A DNA stretch of 64,000 bases, taken from assembly GCA_019787685.1 (NCBI GenBank), contig JAHNUO010000013.1:248001-312000 (forward strand). Reading direction: 5' to 3'. Each line of letters opens with the position of its first letter. The stretch's first letter is position 1. The position numbers were made by a program, and so were the translations under genes. Positions 1 to 11,945 of this stretch are shown here, piece by piece. The notes under the pieces are model-generated. The model had not been told where the DNA came from. It searched no databases and was given only the letters and a program-made list of their open reading frames with translations. The stretch is from Chiua virens. Its lineage: Eukaryota > Basidiomycota > Agaricomycetes > Boletales > Boletaceae.

Positions 1-3000
1 TTCTGATAGTCCTGTCCCCAGAGCCAGAAGCAATACAGCTACCATCAGGTGAATAGGCAACTGTTGAGATTGCTTGAGTATGCCCAAGGAATGGATGTCC
101 CAGACATTGGCCAGTAGTTGTATCCCAAGTTTTAATGGTCCCATCTCTTGAACCAGACACAAAGTACTTGGAATCAGGAGAATAGGCCACTGAAACAACT
201 GGAGCAGTATGAAGTTGGAATGGGCCTCCCACACACTGACCAGTGATTGGATCCCAGATTCTAATGGTGTAGTCCTGGGAGCCAGAGACAATATGGCTAC
301 CATCAGGAGCATAGGCAACACAAAGGACATTATCTGTATGCCCCTGCAAAACATGAATCTCTGCAGGCCAGTTGACTGGTCTTCCCAAGGGAACTGACAG
401 ATAGTTTTGGAGGTGGTCAGCCCATAGTTGGCATAGTGGAGAACTGGAAGGTGTCTGGGGCATGGCTGAGAGATAGAGGTGTGGTGCGGAGTCTCTAAGG
501 ATTGGGGAGAACAACTGGATAAACTGGACAGCCTCTGTTGCAAGGTTGGCAATCTCATGGCCCTGTCACATTGTTTTCAATACTTGTTACCCCTACTCCA
601 TACCATATTTGATCTTACCTGGGCCCATTGGTTCAGGGTTCTACAGGTCTTGAGGGCACCAAGGATGTATGATACAGGGGAGAGGAGGGAGAGGAGGCTG
701 ATGGCTTCGAGCCAAAATGGGAAGTGGTTCTTGAAGAATGTGGTAACGTCGTCCAATAACTCTGGAGTACAGTCCACATGGCACATGTGGGCCATCCAGT
801 ATTGACATGAGTAAGCGAGGTGGGTGGGTATGGCCTTGGTCACCTGAGGTGTCAGGTTAGGGACAGCAGCGTTGCAAAGTCGGGAATCCTTCAAGTCGCA
901 GAGGTTGAACTTGAGCATCTGTTGCATGCATATGAGCGTCGCCCGTCCGATACGGAGAGAATGGTGGGGTAGGAGATCGACGTGAAAGAGTGAGCTGCGA
1001 GCGTCATCCAGCAAGAAGTCACGGAATGATGTATGAAGCGGGCGGATGGGTTTTTGGTCGTTGAGAACACCATCTAGTAATGACCCAAGTGGTTTGATGA
1101 TATCTCGGATACTCGAGTCACCGTCGAAGAGGGAGGAAAGGGATGCGAGGGACAAGGGCTCGTTCAGTGCAAGAACGAGCGCCATCACATCGCGAAACTT
1201 GTGTCGAGCTTGAGGTAAGGTAAATAGTTGACTCAGTATCGTCCGGTATAGCTCGTCTAGAGGGTGGACACCAGCGCCATTGTTACTCTGCAAGAGTACT
1301 TCAAGCCGCTCATGTATGCCGAGCCCAATAGCACCTTCGCCGTCTATGAATTTGCATGCAGTAGATGCCCACTGGAAGAGGCGCTGGGAATGGTACACAA
1401 GTAGTCTGCACCACTCCTCATTCGGCCAAGCGGTTTCGAGCTCGCTGTGATATCGCAGGGAGTGACGAACGAACTTCTGAATGTCTCCGTCGACGATGTG
1501 CTGAGGAATATCGCTCATTTGCTTGTGGATAATCAGGGGACCGGGTGGAAGTGAGGCGAGGATGTCGCTCTCTGCGCGGGTGGTGATCAAGAAGCGAAGG
1601 TTGGCTGGGAAATCAGCGATGTGCTCGGAGAAGGCACGCAGTAGGTCACGACGATTTGATTGGTCCCCACTCTCGTCAAGAGCGTCCACGACGACGATCA
1701 GTGGTCCGATGGCGTGGAGTCGCTTGCTGGGCTCGATAATGAACCGTTTCACTTGTTCTGACACTGATGCTGAGTTGCGAAGAGATCGATTGTTTTCTAC
1801 AACCCGATACAATTCGGACCTGTACTGAGGATCTTTCTCGGAGAGATCGCAAGCGATGGTGCTGAAAAGGTTCTGCGGGTTCCGTTTCGCGACGTCGCTA
1901 CGGAGAAAGCAGTACGAAGAGCCTAGTCTCTCTTGTTCATCGTACAACTGTGCGATAGAGTGTGCGACCGCCGACTTCCCTGATCCGGCGACGCCTGTGA
2001 GCAGACATAGCCGTGGAGCAGTCTCATCAGGATTGTTAAGAATGTCGCAAATCTCTTGGATAATGCCTTCGCGAGTCCCTGGCAAGCACCGCTTCTCCTG
2101 AACATATCTAGCACTCAAAGCGTAGGGAATGTCCTTCAAATCCATAGATTCCGCTATGCCCCAACTGATCAGTGCCTCGCCATAACCTCTAGAAGGTGAA
2201 CTTACTGATGAACTCCATAACGTTCATCATACGAAACACGATGACGCCGGTTTGCATGTTAACGCCTTCCAAGAACGCAGCTTTTAGGTCTCGGAGCTTA
2301 TTGCCGTAATCTGTGATCTTTGTGTCGATGTCTGAGAAGGTGTATTGCGCCGTTCGAAGCCCTATGGAGGGTCAGTGATTAGTCTTGGAATATCAGCGGC
2401 AACCTACAGAAACTGCCATGTTTGGCGTATTCAGCAATGAAGTACCCACACTCCGTCACCTGTCGAACCAAAAGGGTGACGTGCTCTCGATGCGCCTGAA
2501 CTGCCTTCAAAGGCTCAGCATTCTCGACGAACGCGAAAACATCCTTCATAGCTCCCGCTAGGCGAAGTATCCGTTCATCGCGATCTTTCTGGTTTACGAG
2601 CACCTGAATTAGTAGAAGGTGAGCGGTAATTAAAATCTCAAGCAAAACACAGACCTGATTCGCAGCCGATATTACAGACCAGGCCAGCGACGTGTAAGGG
2701 TGAACCTGTGTTGCGTCAGCCGATGAAGTAACGAGACCATGGTTACCAGATACCTCTGCAATCCCGCTCACGATCTTGTTAAAAAGTTCCATCCTTTGCA
2801 ACAAAATGCCCCACGTATTCTCGAATGACAGGAGCTCTGTTACGACATTTGCGGCAGTATTAGTGGTCGAACCTGCAAGGCCAGCGACTTGCGATATTGG
2901 ACCGCCGAGAGCGCCGGTTGTCTCAATCGCCCTGTTGATAGCGTTGGTCGCCTGCAGTTCATCTGCGCTACTGCCTGCATGTGGTTCGACCGTGAAGGTA

Positions 3001-3446
3001 AGCTTGATGGTAATTTCGGAAATATCTTTGCCAAGAAGCTCTTCGAGTACTTGAAATACAATGATTGTGTCAGCGAAATATAATGATACATAGCGTGATC
3101 GTACCTCCATTCTTCACTCTTCCAAGTACACCGCCAATGGTATCCTTCAGACTTGCAACAAGTTTGTCCTGTCCAATGCGCTGCTTGCGGTATATCTTGG
3201 CGATGAGCACGGAATCATCATTCCCATCACTGAAAAAATTCAGCTTCCTAGCATCAACCAACGCACAGCGACGCACAAATACAAAGTTTCGTTCCAAGAT
3301 GTGTGATTCTTTTTCTCCTTTGTGGGCTTCGTTGTCCGCGTGGTATCGTCTACTTGAAATTGGACGTAGTGATGCCTCACCAATCGCACCCTCAAGGGAG
3401 TGCGCCTCGCTGGAGTGCAGAGTTGGATCTCTTGAGAGAAATACAC
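1..3446 (-). CDS. C2-NACHT-WD40 NLR-type receptor (3' end beyond window)
   Basis: Putative STAND signal-transducing ATPase of the fungal NLR class, cytosolic, likely used in self/non-self or stress sensing (inference from architecture). Reading down the minus strand: a C2-like start (HYVQFQVDD, then WNETF after removal of a 53-nt intron near 3290-3240, then DSVLIAKIY); a helical linker over several exons (about 3050-2206); and a NACHT exon at 2145-577 with Walker A GVAGSGKSAV and Walker B LIVVVDALDE. After an intron, WD40 repeats begin near base 370 and continue past base 1 (YAPDGSHIVSGSQDYTIRIW, then two more SPDS/SPDG blades). The number of blades cannot be known here. I saw no frame break in the NACHT exon. 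The first codon is uncertain: 3446 is the first residue of the open C2 frame and is not a demonstrated ATG. Confidence 0.82.
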
Positions 3447-5009
3447 GCTTGAGCTAGTAATGCAAAGCCGAAAACACAGCGACGCACCGCTCAGAGTGAC
3501 CTTTTTCTGTCTAGAAACGAAATCAGAACACTTCCGATAAAAAAATTTGAATCAGTATACTACATACAGATTTTCGTCCTGAGTCATTCCTAGTCGCTGT
3601 TGGGTATCGCCAATGGTATAGGTGAAGGAGGCGAGATATGCGATGAAGAGCAGATTGGTGATAGCTTGGGAACGTCGGACCCGAATACAGAACAAGACAG
3701 CATTGTTTGCGACTGGAGTGTACTGTGGGTGCGGGCGCCTATGAAAACATGACGAAACCCGGCCCGCATGCTGTGTGAAGTTCCCGCACTAAGACTGATA
3801 TGTTCAGCCAATAGCCGAGGGGCAACTACCAATTCTGAGTTGTGTAAGTAACTTGTGTTCATTTCTTCCGCCACGTCAGGATGAAAGGTGAACCACGAAC
3901 GGATACGGGTCACATTGTGGATTCGATTGACCTTATAGACTCGCCCGGAAGAGCGAATTACGAAGGCAGGGCAGAGAACGAACCAATCATTAGTGCATTA
4001 GGAGATTAGCCGACTCAAATGGCAAATGGAACTCGAAACCGGCCTTACTATCCAAATAGTGGTCGCAATCACGAACGGATTAGAAAGCATAGGTGATTCC
4101 CGAAGTAAGTACGTGGGGAAGGGTGCAGATTGCATTCATATTTCCTGTGGCAAAATGGTCGCCACCCGGATCATCTACGAATGTCAAGTCGATCACGACA
4201 GCGATAAGAATGACGTTACCCGATTGCATGGAATCGATAGCTTGGGGCAGCAGCAGAACTAGGGCGGACGGTCTACGAACACCAAGAACACCAACATGAA
4301 TCATGAATGAGTCGTCATGGAACGGATAGGATGAACCATAACCAGTGGTTCACATATCGCGCACCTGTTGATTGCCTAGTACTATAAGTACATCAATTGA
4401 GGGGAAACAGTGCAACGATGGCTGGAGTTACATGTACATGTCGGAACAATCTGTCAAAACAATGCAATTCGGAGACTTCTCAGTCTCAACCCCGCACGTC
4501 CGACATCGGAGCACAAAACAACGGCGACCCAGCGGAACATGTACTTCTGTACGTACGTATCAGTGGTCCAGGTGCCCGATATCGTTTGACTTTCTGCAAG
4601 GGGATATATGATACATTCCCTCTCCTATCGATTCCAAGATACTTCGAGGTCTGTACCACCATTATAATAAATTTCATGGTTGCAAGAGTATGAATCGGTT
4701 GAGCAGTCCGAATATCGATGTATCTTGAACCAATTATGACATGCGATTCGAAGTTGTCGTTCTTTGGGATGGAATTTTCGGTCACTTTATTCTCAAGGAA
4801 TGACGACGATACTCTTCAAGTACTAGTGGAGTTACGAAGAGCAGGGACTTTAATTTTATCTTTTTACTGTCCTCAGTATCAATGACGTTCAGTGCGCACT
4901 GTTTCTTCAAAATGCGCACAGACGGTTCGATGATGAGGATCTCGACATCAATGCAGTTTGCCAATGGTAAGTACTTAAGTAGCGATCATGTGTAGGAGTT
5001 GATATTCAA
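3447..5009. other. intergenic, no supported gene
   Basis: About 1.56 kb between the divergently placed NLR gene and TSC10. Open frames are present on both strands (for example 3590-3913 minus) but are short, without recognisable domains, splice structure or codon regularity. It presumably holds the 5' regions of both genes; no clear TATA box was assigned. Confidence 0.5.
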
Positions 5010-6511
5010 ATGAGTGGAGAATCGTTTGAGTCTCCGTTTCATACTACTACTATTAGCCCGGTGACTTGGTCGACGTCCACCTCGGCCAATTCCATGTCCA
5101 CCCCATTCTTCGCGTGGCCGAATCTTGCGAAAACTCTTCTTGCGCTCTCTGCCGTGTTGGTTTCTTCCATGATGGTCCTCGGGTTCGGCAGGAAGAAGTG
5201 GGATCCCAAAGGCAAGGTGAGTCCGATTTTTTCCTTGACATGTCGCGCTCCAGCGGATGGCATTTGTTCGTCCTTTTCCATCTGGACGCTTCTAATATTG
5301 TAGCCATGTCAAGTACTGAAGCTTAACTCTAGCACGTCTACATCACAGGCGGTAGTCAGGGTCTCGGACTCGCGTTGGCAAAGATTCCTCGTCAAGAAAG
5401 GTGCCAGCATCTCCATTGTCGCACGGACGCAGAGCAAGCTAGACGATGCCCTGAATGAACTCGAGGTGGGCGTAGACCATCTATTTTCTCTTTTCTGAAA
5501 CTGATCATTTGCTTTTCGTACTTTCAACACCACCGATGTGGCACCTTGACCACATTCAAATTATCCGTGTAGGCCCTGCGTGTATCCTCGTCGCAATCTT
5601 TCAAGGCGTTCTCCTTCTCTCTTGGCTCCCCTTCGTCATCTGCTGAAGCTTTGGCAGCGGCCACAACTGCTCATAATGAGTTTCCGGACGCCGTCTTTTG
5701 TTGCGCGGGTGCTGCAAAGCCCATGTTTCTGGTGGAGATGGGTGAGGCAGAGCTTCAAAATGGGATGACGGATGGTTATTGGATCCAGGCTTGGACTGCC
5801 TGGGTGAGCACGACAGCTCTTCATCTCCTTTCACGTACTTACAATTATACCTAGACAGCTGCAAAAGAAATGGCGAAAAGAGGGAAAGCAGGGCAAAATC
5901 ATACTTGTCTCTTCCACCCTTGGCCTCATGTCGTTTGTGGGCTACTCTTCATACTCCCCAGCCAAGCATGCTTTGAGAGGTATGATTGTCTATGTTCATG
6001 CAATCGATTTGACATTGAGCACCACGCCTGAAATCAGCCCTTGCGGAATGCCTCCGCTCCGAAGGCCTCCTCTATGGTTTCAGCACTCACATATTTTTCC
6101 CTCCCACGATGTACACACCTGGTTTCGACGAAGAGAACAAGACCAAGCCTGCTATCACGCGCAAGATTGAATCCACGGATGAAGGCCTCACGGCACAGCA
6201 AGCTGCTCAGGGTCTGTTCAAGGGCGTCGAGAACGGCGAGTTCCATATTACTGCAGATCTAATTACGAGCCTGTTCAAGGCCTCGACCAGAGGAAGCTCC
6301 CCGAGAGGAAACGCGTTGTCTGACATGGTTCTGGATGTCGTTGCATTGGTGTGCTCCTGTTCCCCTTTGCCTCGCTTGTCGGTACTGACACGGACGCCCG
6401 TCTGCTTAGATCGGAGTTCCCATCTGGCGTCGTTCCGTAGATCGCCAGATCGTTGCGCACACAGAAGAACACCACACCTACTTGAGACAAAAGGGGTTCT
6501 TCGATTCGTGA
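5010..6511 (+). CDS. TSC10: 3-ketodihydrosphingosine reductase
   Basis: Short-chain dehydrogenase that reduces 3-ketodihydrosphingosine to dihydrosphingosine with NADPH at the ER, the second step of sphingolipid synthesis. Exon 1 starts at ATG 5010 and holds a membrane segment (LAKTLLALSAVLVSSMMVLG). After an intron comes the cofactor motif TGGSQGLG, later CCAG, then ILVSSTLGLMSFVGYSSY with the catalytic Y-x3-K in YSPAK, then FFPPTMYTPGFDEENKTKP. The final exon ends KGFFDS with TGA at 6509-6511. The frame breaks by +1 at 5386-5387 (ATTCCTC where ATT or ATC then CTC is expected). A second apparent +1 near 5891 disappears if the CAG acceptor just upstream of LQKKW is used. The gene is essential in yeast and the motifs are intact, so I regard the break as a sequence artefact. 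Confidence 0.85.
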
Positions 6512-7462
6512 CAATTGCCGCTAGCCGTACAGCCGGGAACTGCCGAGACTGCCGTCTCCATCGAACTTTAAGTATGCCCTTGTTCGTACCCAACCTATTT
6601 ATTAATAGTACTTGCGAGCATAACCCTGTAAGTTTGACATTAGTGGCGTTGGGGCATGAGCACGACGTTTGTTATCTGCAGCTTTCTCTCCGCCAACTCG
6701 TTAATCAAATCAACAGTATTGCATAAGTCCAGAAATATGCATCCACGCATGATGAACATTCGACCAGATTATATGTACATCTCTCCGACAGCTATGTCGC
6801 GCCTATGTTTCACTGCCTGCAATTATCGCCGGTCATATTGCCTGCCAAACGCCGCTTGGCAAGTTGGTCGACGGCGACCTGCGAAGGAGTTCGTATCCGG
6901 GGTACGAGTTATGACGAAACACATCTTGCCTGCGATACGGCTGAGAGGCGCATAATGACCGGGCATCGCACACAGGTCAGTCGTGCCCGTTGCCGTTCTT
7001 CCAAGCTTTTTGGAATTCCGAGGATGACCGTGATGGTGGGTATTTGCCTCAGGGACGCGTGTCGTCCGGAAAGCGACTAGCCGCTCCCGGGAACGAATGC
7101 AGTGCAACCTGCAACCAACGTTTGTCTCCAAGGCTACTTTTGTTTAGATTCAGTGGATGTCTCCGACGGGTCGGGGTTCTTTTCATTCGGGGCGCGTCAT
7201 GTACTCATCCTATTAATCCTCCAGCTACCCTCCCGATCTGAACGAAATATGATCTCTTGGTCCGAGGTCGATCAATTCTACCCCTCACTAGCCTACTGGC
7301 AAGAATAGTATGCTTTCGCGGCCTGCCGAACCTGAACTATCACGGAATCCGTCGGCAATCTATGCACGAACACCCTCATTTCAGGTTATGCAATTACCGC
7401 TGTGCAAAATGGATAGGTGCTCCACTTGTTTAATAACAGAATCCCGATCGTTCTGCAGGGAT
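6512..7462. other. intergenic, no supported gene; 3' part duplicated
   Basis: No coding signal was recognised. From about 7140 the sequence resembles that from about 8700 upstream of the second secreted-protein gene, so the distal promoter was copied with the gene. Confidence 0.5.
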
Positions 7463-7469
7463 TATAAAA
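7463..7469 (+). promoter_or_regulatory. TATA box of secreted protein gene 1
   Basis: TATAAAA, 91 nt upstream of the ATG at 7554. The second copy has TATAAAG 90 nt upstream of its ATG, which supports a real core promoter element. Confidence 0.6.
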
Positions 7470-7553
7470 AGAGACGCGTCGATATCGAATATCAATCACC
7501 CAACACCACTCATTCTACTCCATCGCTTTCGATTCTTCCATCTTGAGACACCC

Positions 7554-8096
7554 ATGCACTTCTTCAGGACTGCGCGCTCTCTCTCGCTCTTGGCCGGCTC
7601 CGCTTTGGGTCAGCTATTAACCTCAATTCCGTATCCTCCCTCTGGAGCCACGTTCACCGCTGGCAGAAACACCACAGTGCAAGTCTACATGTCGGTCAGT
7701 AGTTGACCCGTATCGCTCGAGCGCCCCCTCTGTCCGTTGCTCACGTGTACGACACAGGACTATATCGAGAATGTGGACACGGTCGCTGTCGTGATCGGTC
7801 TTGCGTCCTGTCCCGGTGGCGAGTGCTACCCTTCGACAGAGGGTATGGGCGACGTACTGTACCAGGGACCGTACACGCCTGAGCCTGGACAATTGTATGC
7901 TAATTATACGGTGACGATTCCTCAGAGCGTCACTGCAGGCACAGCGTCGCTTAATGTGCTTAACCTGTACATGGCTGGGGTGAGTGATGCGCGCCATGTA
8001 CTGCGTGGGTGCGAGCGCTGACTATCATTCGATTTCCAGTATGGATATGATCCTGTAGTAGACTATGTGAACCAGACTGTCAACGTGGTTGCGTGA
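7554..8096 (+). CDS. small secreted protein, copy 1
   Basis: Three exons. MHFFRTARSLSLLAGSALGQ is a clear signal peptide. The mature part resembles a family of small secreted basidiomycete proteins of unknown function that begin YPPSGATF and continue with TVAVVIGLASC. The core has Cys pairs (ASCPGGECYP) and an N-glycosylation site (NYTVTIP). Introns lie after VQVYMS and after YMAG, and the last exon ends NQTVNVVA with TGA at 8094-8096. All frames join without correction. The paralogue lies directly downstream in the same orientation. Probably extracellular or wall-associated; no reaction is predicted. Confidence 0.78.
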
Positions 8097-9020
8097 AGAA
8101 GTGCTCGGACCGTAGAAAGATACATGGGGACGTTGTCGTTAATATTATTATAGGCTGTAAGCTAGATATACATACCATCATGATAGTGCACGATCTGTGC
8201 AAGATCTGCTATCTAATCTACATATGGTTTCCCACGTTTCTCTCTCCTAAACGATCATCAAGCTTCAGCGGCACCCACTACTAAGGTGCCGGTCCATTAC
8301 AACAGGAACTTTTGTGGCAAAACACCGACCGCATTCGATCTAGCGTTATCACTCATTCGAGTGTTTTTGCATTGCCTACCGCACGGGGAGTTCGAAGAGG
8401 TCGAGGACAAGCTTGGGCGAGATGAAGATGCGAACGGGCATCGCTCATACGAACGTGGTCCGGCTACGTCGGCAGAAATATACAACGAGAGGAATGAAAG
8501 GATGCTAGGAGTGTGCTGGAGGGCTCAAGATTCGATGGTGACCTTGAGATTTGTCAGGTTGTCCGTTCCTCGCGCTCTCAGTGGACAGGCAGTGCCACTC
8601 GCTTCAGTCGTTCAGCCTGAGAGCACTCGGACATCGCCGCTCGCAGAAACACCTTGTACATTCGATGCGACCAAGCTTGACCTCAATTGTGTTTGTATTT
8701 CAGTGGAATTTTGACGAGTGAGCGATTCTTTTCATTCAAGTTGGTCCTGTACTCATCTCATCCAATATCACAGCTGTCCACGACGGATCGTGACGTCCGT
8801 TCATCATTTGATCCGGGGATGATCAACCTCACTCCCACAGCCTTCTGGCGGGACTAGTCCCGGTTACGTACGGCATGCTTTGCGGCTTGCTGTCCCCGAA
8901 GAATGTGCACGAAGTGTCCGTCGGCAGTCAAGGCAGAACCTTTCATCTGCAGTCGGTGCTGGGTTAAGGGTGTGGGTTGTGCCTAACTCGTTTGGTAGAA
9001 TCCAGATCGCTCTGTGGGGG

Positions 9021-9027
9021 TATAAAG
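9021..9027 (+). promoter_or_regulatory. TATA box of secreted protein gene 2
   Basis: TATAAAG, 90 nt before the ATG at 9111, in the same place as in the upstream paralogue. Confidence 0.55.
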
Positions 9028-9110
9028 CGGCGGGTAAAGTGAGGTACCTTCAAGTCGCCCCATTCCAGCGGTCTTCCCTTTTCTTTCCCGGGTTTAGTGT
9101 CGAGCCAATC

Positions 9111-9649
9111 ATGCACTTGTTCAAAACTGCGTTCTCGTTCGCGCTCATCGTTGGCTCGGCCCTAGCTCAGTCCACGCAACTGACTTATCCTCCCGCTGGA
9201 ACGACACTTCGCCGTTGGCTGTAACTTTACCGTACAAGTGTATATGGGGGTCAGTCCTCGCTATGCGTCACGTCATTAGATCCTTTTACTTACCCGTGTC
9301 GAATCAGGGATATCCCGAGAACATTGACGTGGTCGCCGTCGTCGTCGGACTCGCACCGTGCTATGGTGGCGAATGTTATCCTGCGAGTTCTTATATGGGC
9401 AACATCCTTTATCAGGGGCCCTACACCCCACAAGCGGGGAACTATTATGCCAACTATACGGTGACGGTTCCGGAGAGCTTCTCCGCCGGGAGCGCGTCGT
9501 TGAATGTCATCAACTTTTTCATGGTTGGGGTGAGTGATTCGCGGTGTGCATGCACAGGTGCAGTGTGTGCTGATTCATGATGTATGCAGGCAGAGTATGA
9601 GCCCATCGTGGACTATTTGAATGAGGACGTTACTGTCGTTGCAAAATGA
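9111..9649 (+). CDS. small secreted protein, copy 2 (one frame break)
   Basis: Tandem paralogue of the gene at 7554, with the same three-exon structure. The signal peptide is MHLFKTAFSFALIVGSALAQ; then TQLTYPPAGTTL, VDVVAVV-like core (DVVAVVVGLAPC), GGECYP, NYTVTVP and a C-terminus ending DVTVVAK with TGA at 9647-9649. In exon 1 the frame shifts by +1 at 9209-9210 (ACACTTCGCC, where CTT or CTC followed by GCC is expected). The intact copy 1 reads through at the equivalent place. Everything else is conserved, so a doubled T/C wobble base is more likely than a pseudogene. Confidence 0.72.
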
Positions 9650-10859
9650 TCGCCATATTACTGACGTACGGACTTTCTTGTACTCAACGGACATCGGACT
9701 ACAGTGTAGTAGTAGGCTAGTAGCTTGGTAGTGGAGTAAATTTCTGACATTCTCTCCGCTAACTGTCCAGGATCTGGCTTTCACAGACACGCCGCAGTGA
9801 GCACAAACCCGATCCACTGGCAGAATTTCAAGTTCTGCACTTCTAATACTCACTTGGGCGCAACTTCGCGCTTCACAAACAATCTATTTGGCCTTGGTCG
9901 GTGCGGTCGGGACGTCGACGCGTCATTACTGAGACCAGCAACAACGAAGGCTAGTGCCAGACGTTTCGGCACAAAGGAGCACGGTGACCGACCATGTCCG
10001 AGTTCCGTCGATAGTTGTTATGGTGGTCGAACCTAAACCACCTATGGTGATCTTTCAACAGACCTTCCGGAAGAGGTTGGATTCTTGTCTTCCCTCTCGG
10101 TGAGGTCTTTCCGAGTCGTGGTGACAGCTTTCGATATACCCCCAAACTACCCTGACACTCAACACGCTTTCACCCCTCGAACTGCAGGTTAGACGGGTTA
10201 AGCAATAAGCGTGTGTACGCGGATGCGCGCACGCTGGGTGCAGGGTATGATAGACGGATGGATTCAGTCGAAGAGGCAGTCGAATGTGCGTCCAGATGTC
10301 TATTCTCTCCGGTCTACTCCTCACACCGCTTCTTGTCCTAGCAACTTAAAATCCTTCCAGGATCCAACCCCGGTCTGCTCTACACAGATTACCAATCTCC
10401 GCGCTCATGGCCTCCGCCACCTTGCGTTCTCATCCGCTCCCTGTTTCCCTTCCCACCGGTGTCGTTTGTGGGTCGTTTGCGCATATCCTTCCGCCCACGG
10501 GATCTTGGTGAGGTCGTCCAATGTGTAAATATGGCTCCGTCGCCGTGGGTGACGTGCTGAAGGAAGCGGAGTCGAGGTGTGCTGGGAGGGCGCGGAGGTG
10601 TCTCTATGTGATGTGAGTGCAACCGTAGAGGGACGTCGAGTACCAGTGCAGTGACACAAAGAAAGCGTTCGGATAAACAGTGCGCCCCATCAAGTTGATT
10701 GTGCAAGAATTTCTGGGAGTTGTTTGCTTTCAAGGCCTTTGCTAAACAAACGCTTCACGTTGCTTACAACTTATCGTCCTCGATGCGATACTATCACGGT
10801 AATGTATGGCCATTTGACAAACAATGTAGTAAACCTCGATGACATTCACCATCATCTAG
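9650..10859. other. intergenic, no supported gene
   Basis: About 1.2 kb. Short open frames on both strands overlap each other without domain signatures. I see nothing assignable. Confidence 0.5.
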
Positions 10860-11040
10860 CGTGTCGGCTCGTGTTTTGCATGAAAGGAACACCCGCAGAA
10901 ACCTCCCCCAGGGATGTCACATTGGCAGTTGCTTCTAATGCCAAACGCCTTCAACACTCCATCCACATGAGGTATCTTGTCCATCGCTATACCTAACCCC
11001 CGTCACTGAGAGGCCTTCCCTTTCTCGTCCTTTTCAAATC

Positions 11041-11589
11041 ATGCTCATCGTCAATCCCGACTCGTCGTGCGACGTCTGTATGGAGAGCTATGTGAACTTG
11101 ATGCGCATTTCCCATGCTATCCCCTGTGGTCATACCTTCTGTGGGTGCAAGTCTCTACCATCAATGACAGTGGGGTAAGAAAACGATGCTAGGGTCTCAA
11201 CCGCATGGGACGTCAATGTCCCCTTTGTCGCACCAATTTCTCGTCTCAGGATGTCCGCAAGCTCTATGTGGTCCATGACTCAGTCGGTCCCAGTCCGAAT
11301 TCAGCAGCGATCTTTGATAGAGCATATTCCAATCGTACGTCTTCGCTGCAAAGTAGGCCTTATGTTAATGCTGAGTCACAGCGATAGAGATTCATTCCTT
11401 CCCTTCGATGCAATCTTGGCCTTGGCCGTAGGCTGGTCTTTACATTATGTTCTCATGCTTCTTGCTATACCTTCAGGTCGGATGAGGACCAGGTTCAAGT
11501 TGGTGAGAAGCTTCTCTCCCTACCTCTGCTTTTGCGAAGCAGTACTGACCTTGGATCAGAACTCTATTTCTCGTCATGCGTTATGGTGA
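11041..11589 (+). pseudogene. RING-finger gene copy 1, internally deleted
   Basis: Starts MLIVNPDSSCDVCMESYVN and IPCGHTFC, then after the intron RMGRQCPLCRTNFSSQ, so most C3HC4 ligands are present. Compared with copy 2 it lacks one base near each edge of the first intron: TGTGGGTGCAAG against TGTTGGGTGTAAG, and AGGGTCTC against AGGTGTCTC. The cysteine supplied by the junction in copy 2 therefore cannot be read in frame. It also lacks the whole coiled-coil part, jumping from GPSPNSAAIFDRAYSN to the membrane exon (DRDSFLPFDAILALAVGW). It ends at TGA 11587-11589. Most simply a decayed copy; a short expressed protein is not excluded. Confidence 0.55.
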
Positions 11590-11945
11590 ATAGTGACGAG
11601 TGGGACAAGGCTGATCATCCTGCCATCACATAATCCATAGCACTGGTAAACTACCAGTCTGTCTTTCCCGACGCACATGTATCAGTGGTGGAGATTCCGG
11701 GTTCTGTTAAACTATATATTTGCGGGCAAGGGGGAAGTTGATTAGGACCCACAATCGTCAGGATTCACTATCCAGCCAGTGGGTTGCCTCGTGTTTTGCC
11801 TGAATAAGCACTGAGCTGCTTCTATCGCCGACACGCGCCTAACACCCCACTCACATGAGGTACTATGTATCGTGTCCATCACCGTATCTAACATCTAACA
11901 CCCCTCCGTTTTAACTGGCCCTCGTTGTCTCTCCCTTTTTAAATC

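Larger units (their letters stand above)
7140..9649. repeat. tandem duplication of secreted-protein gene with promoter
   Basis: Two direct units, about 7140-8096 and about 8700-9649, share promoter blocks (TTTTCATTC..., CATGTACTCATCC/CCTGTACTCATCT), the TATA position, exon-intron structure and protein sequence. The boundaries are approximate. The ORF at 8286-8714 between them has no recognisable domain. Confidence 0.65.
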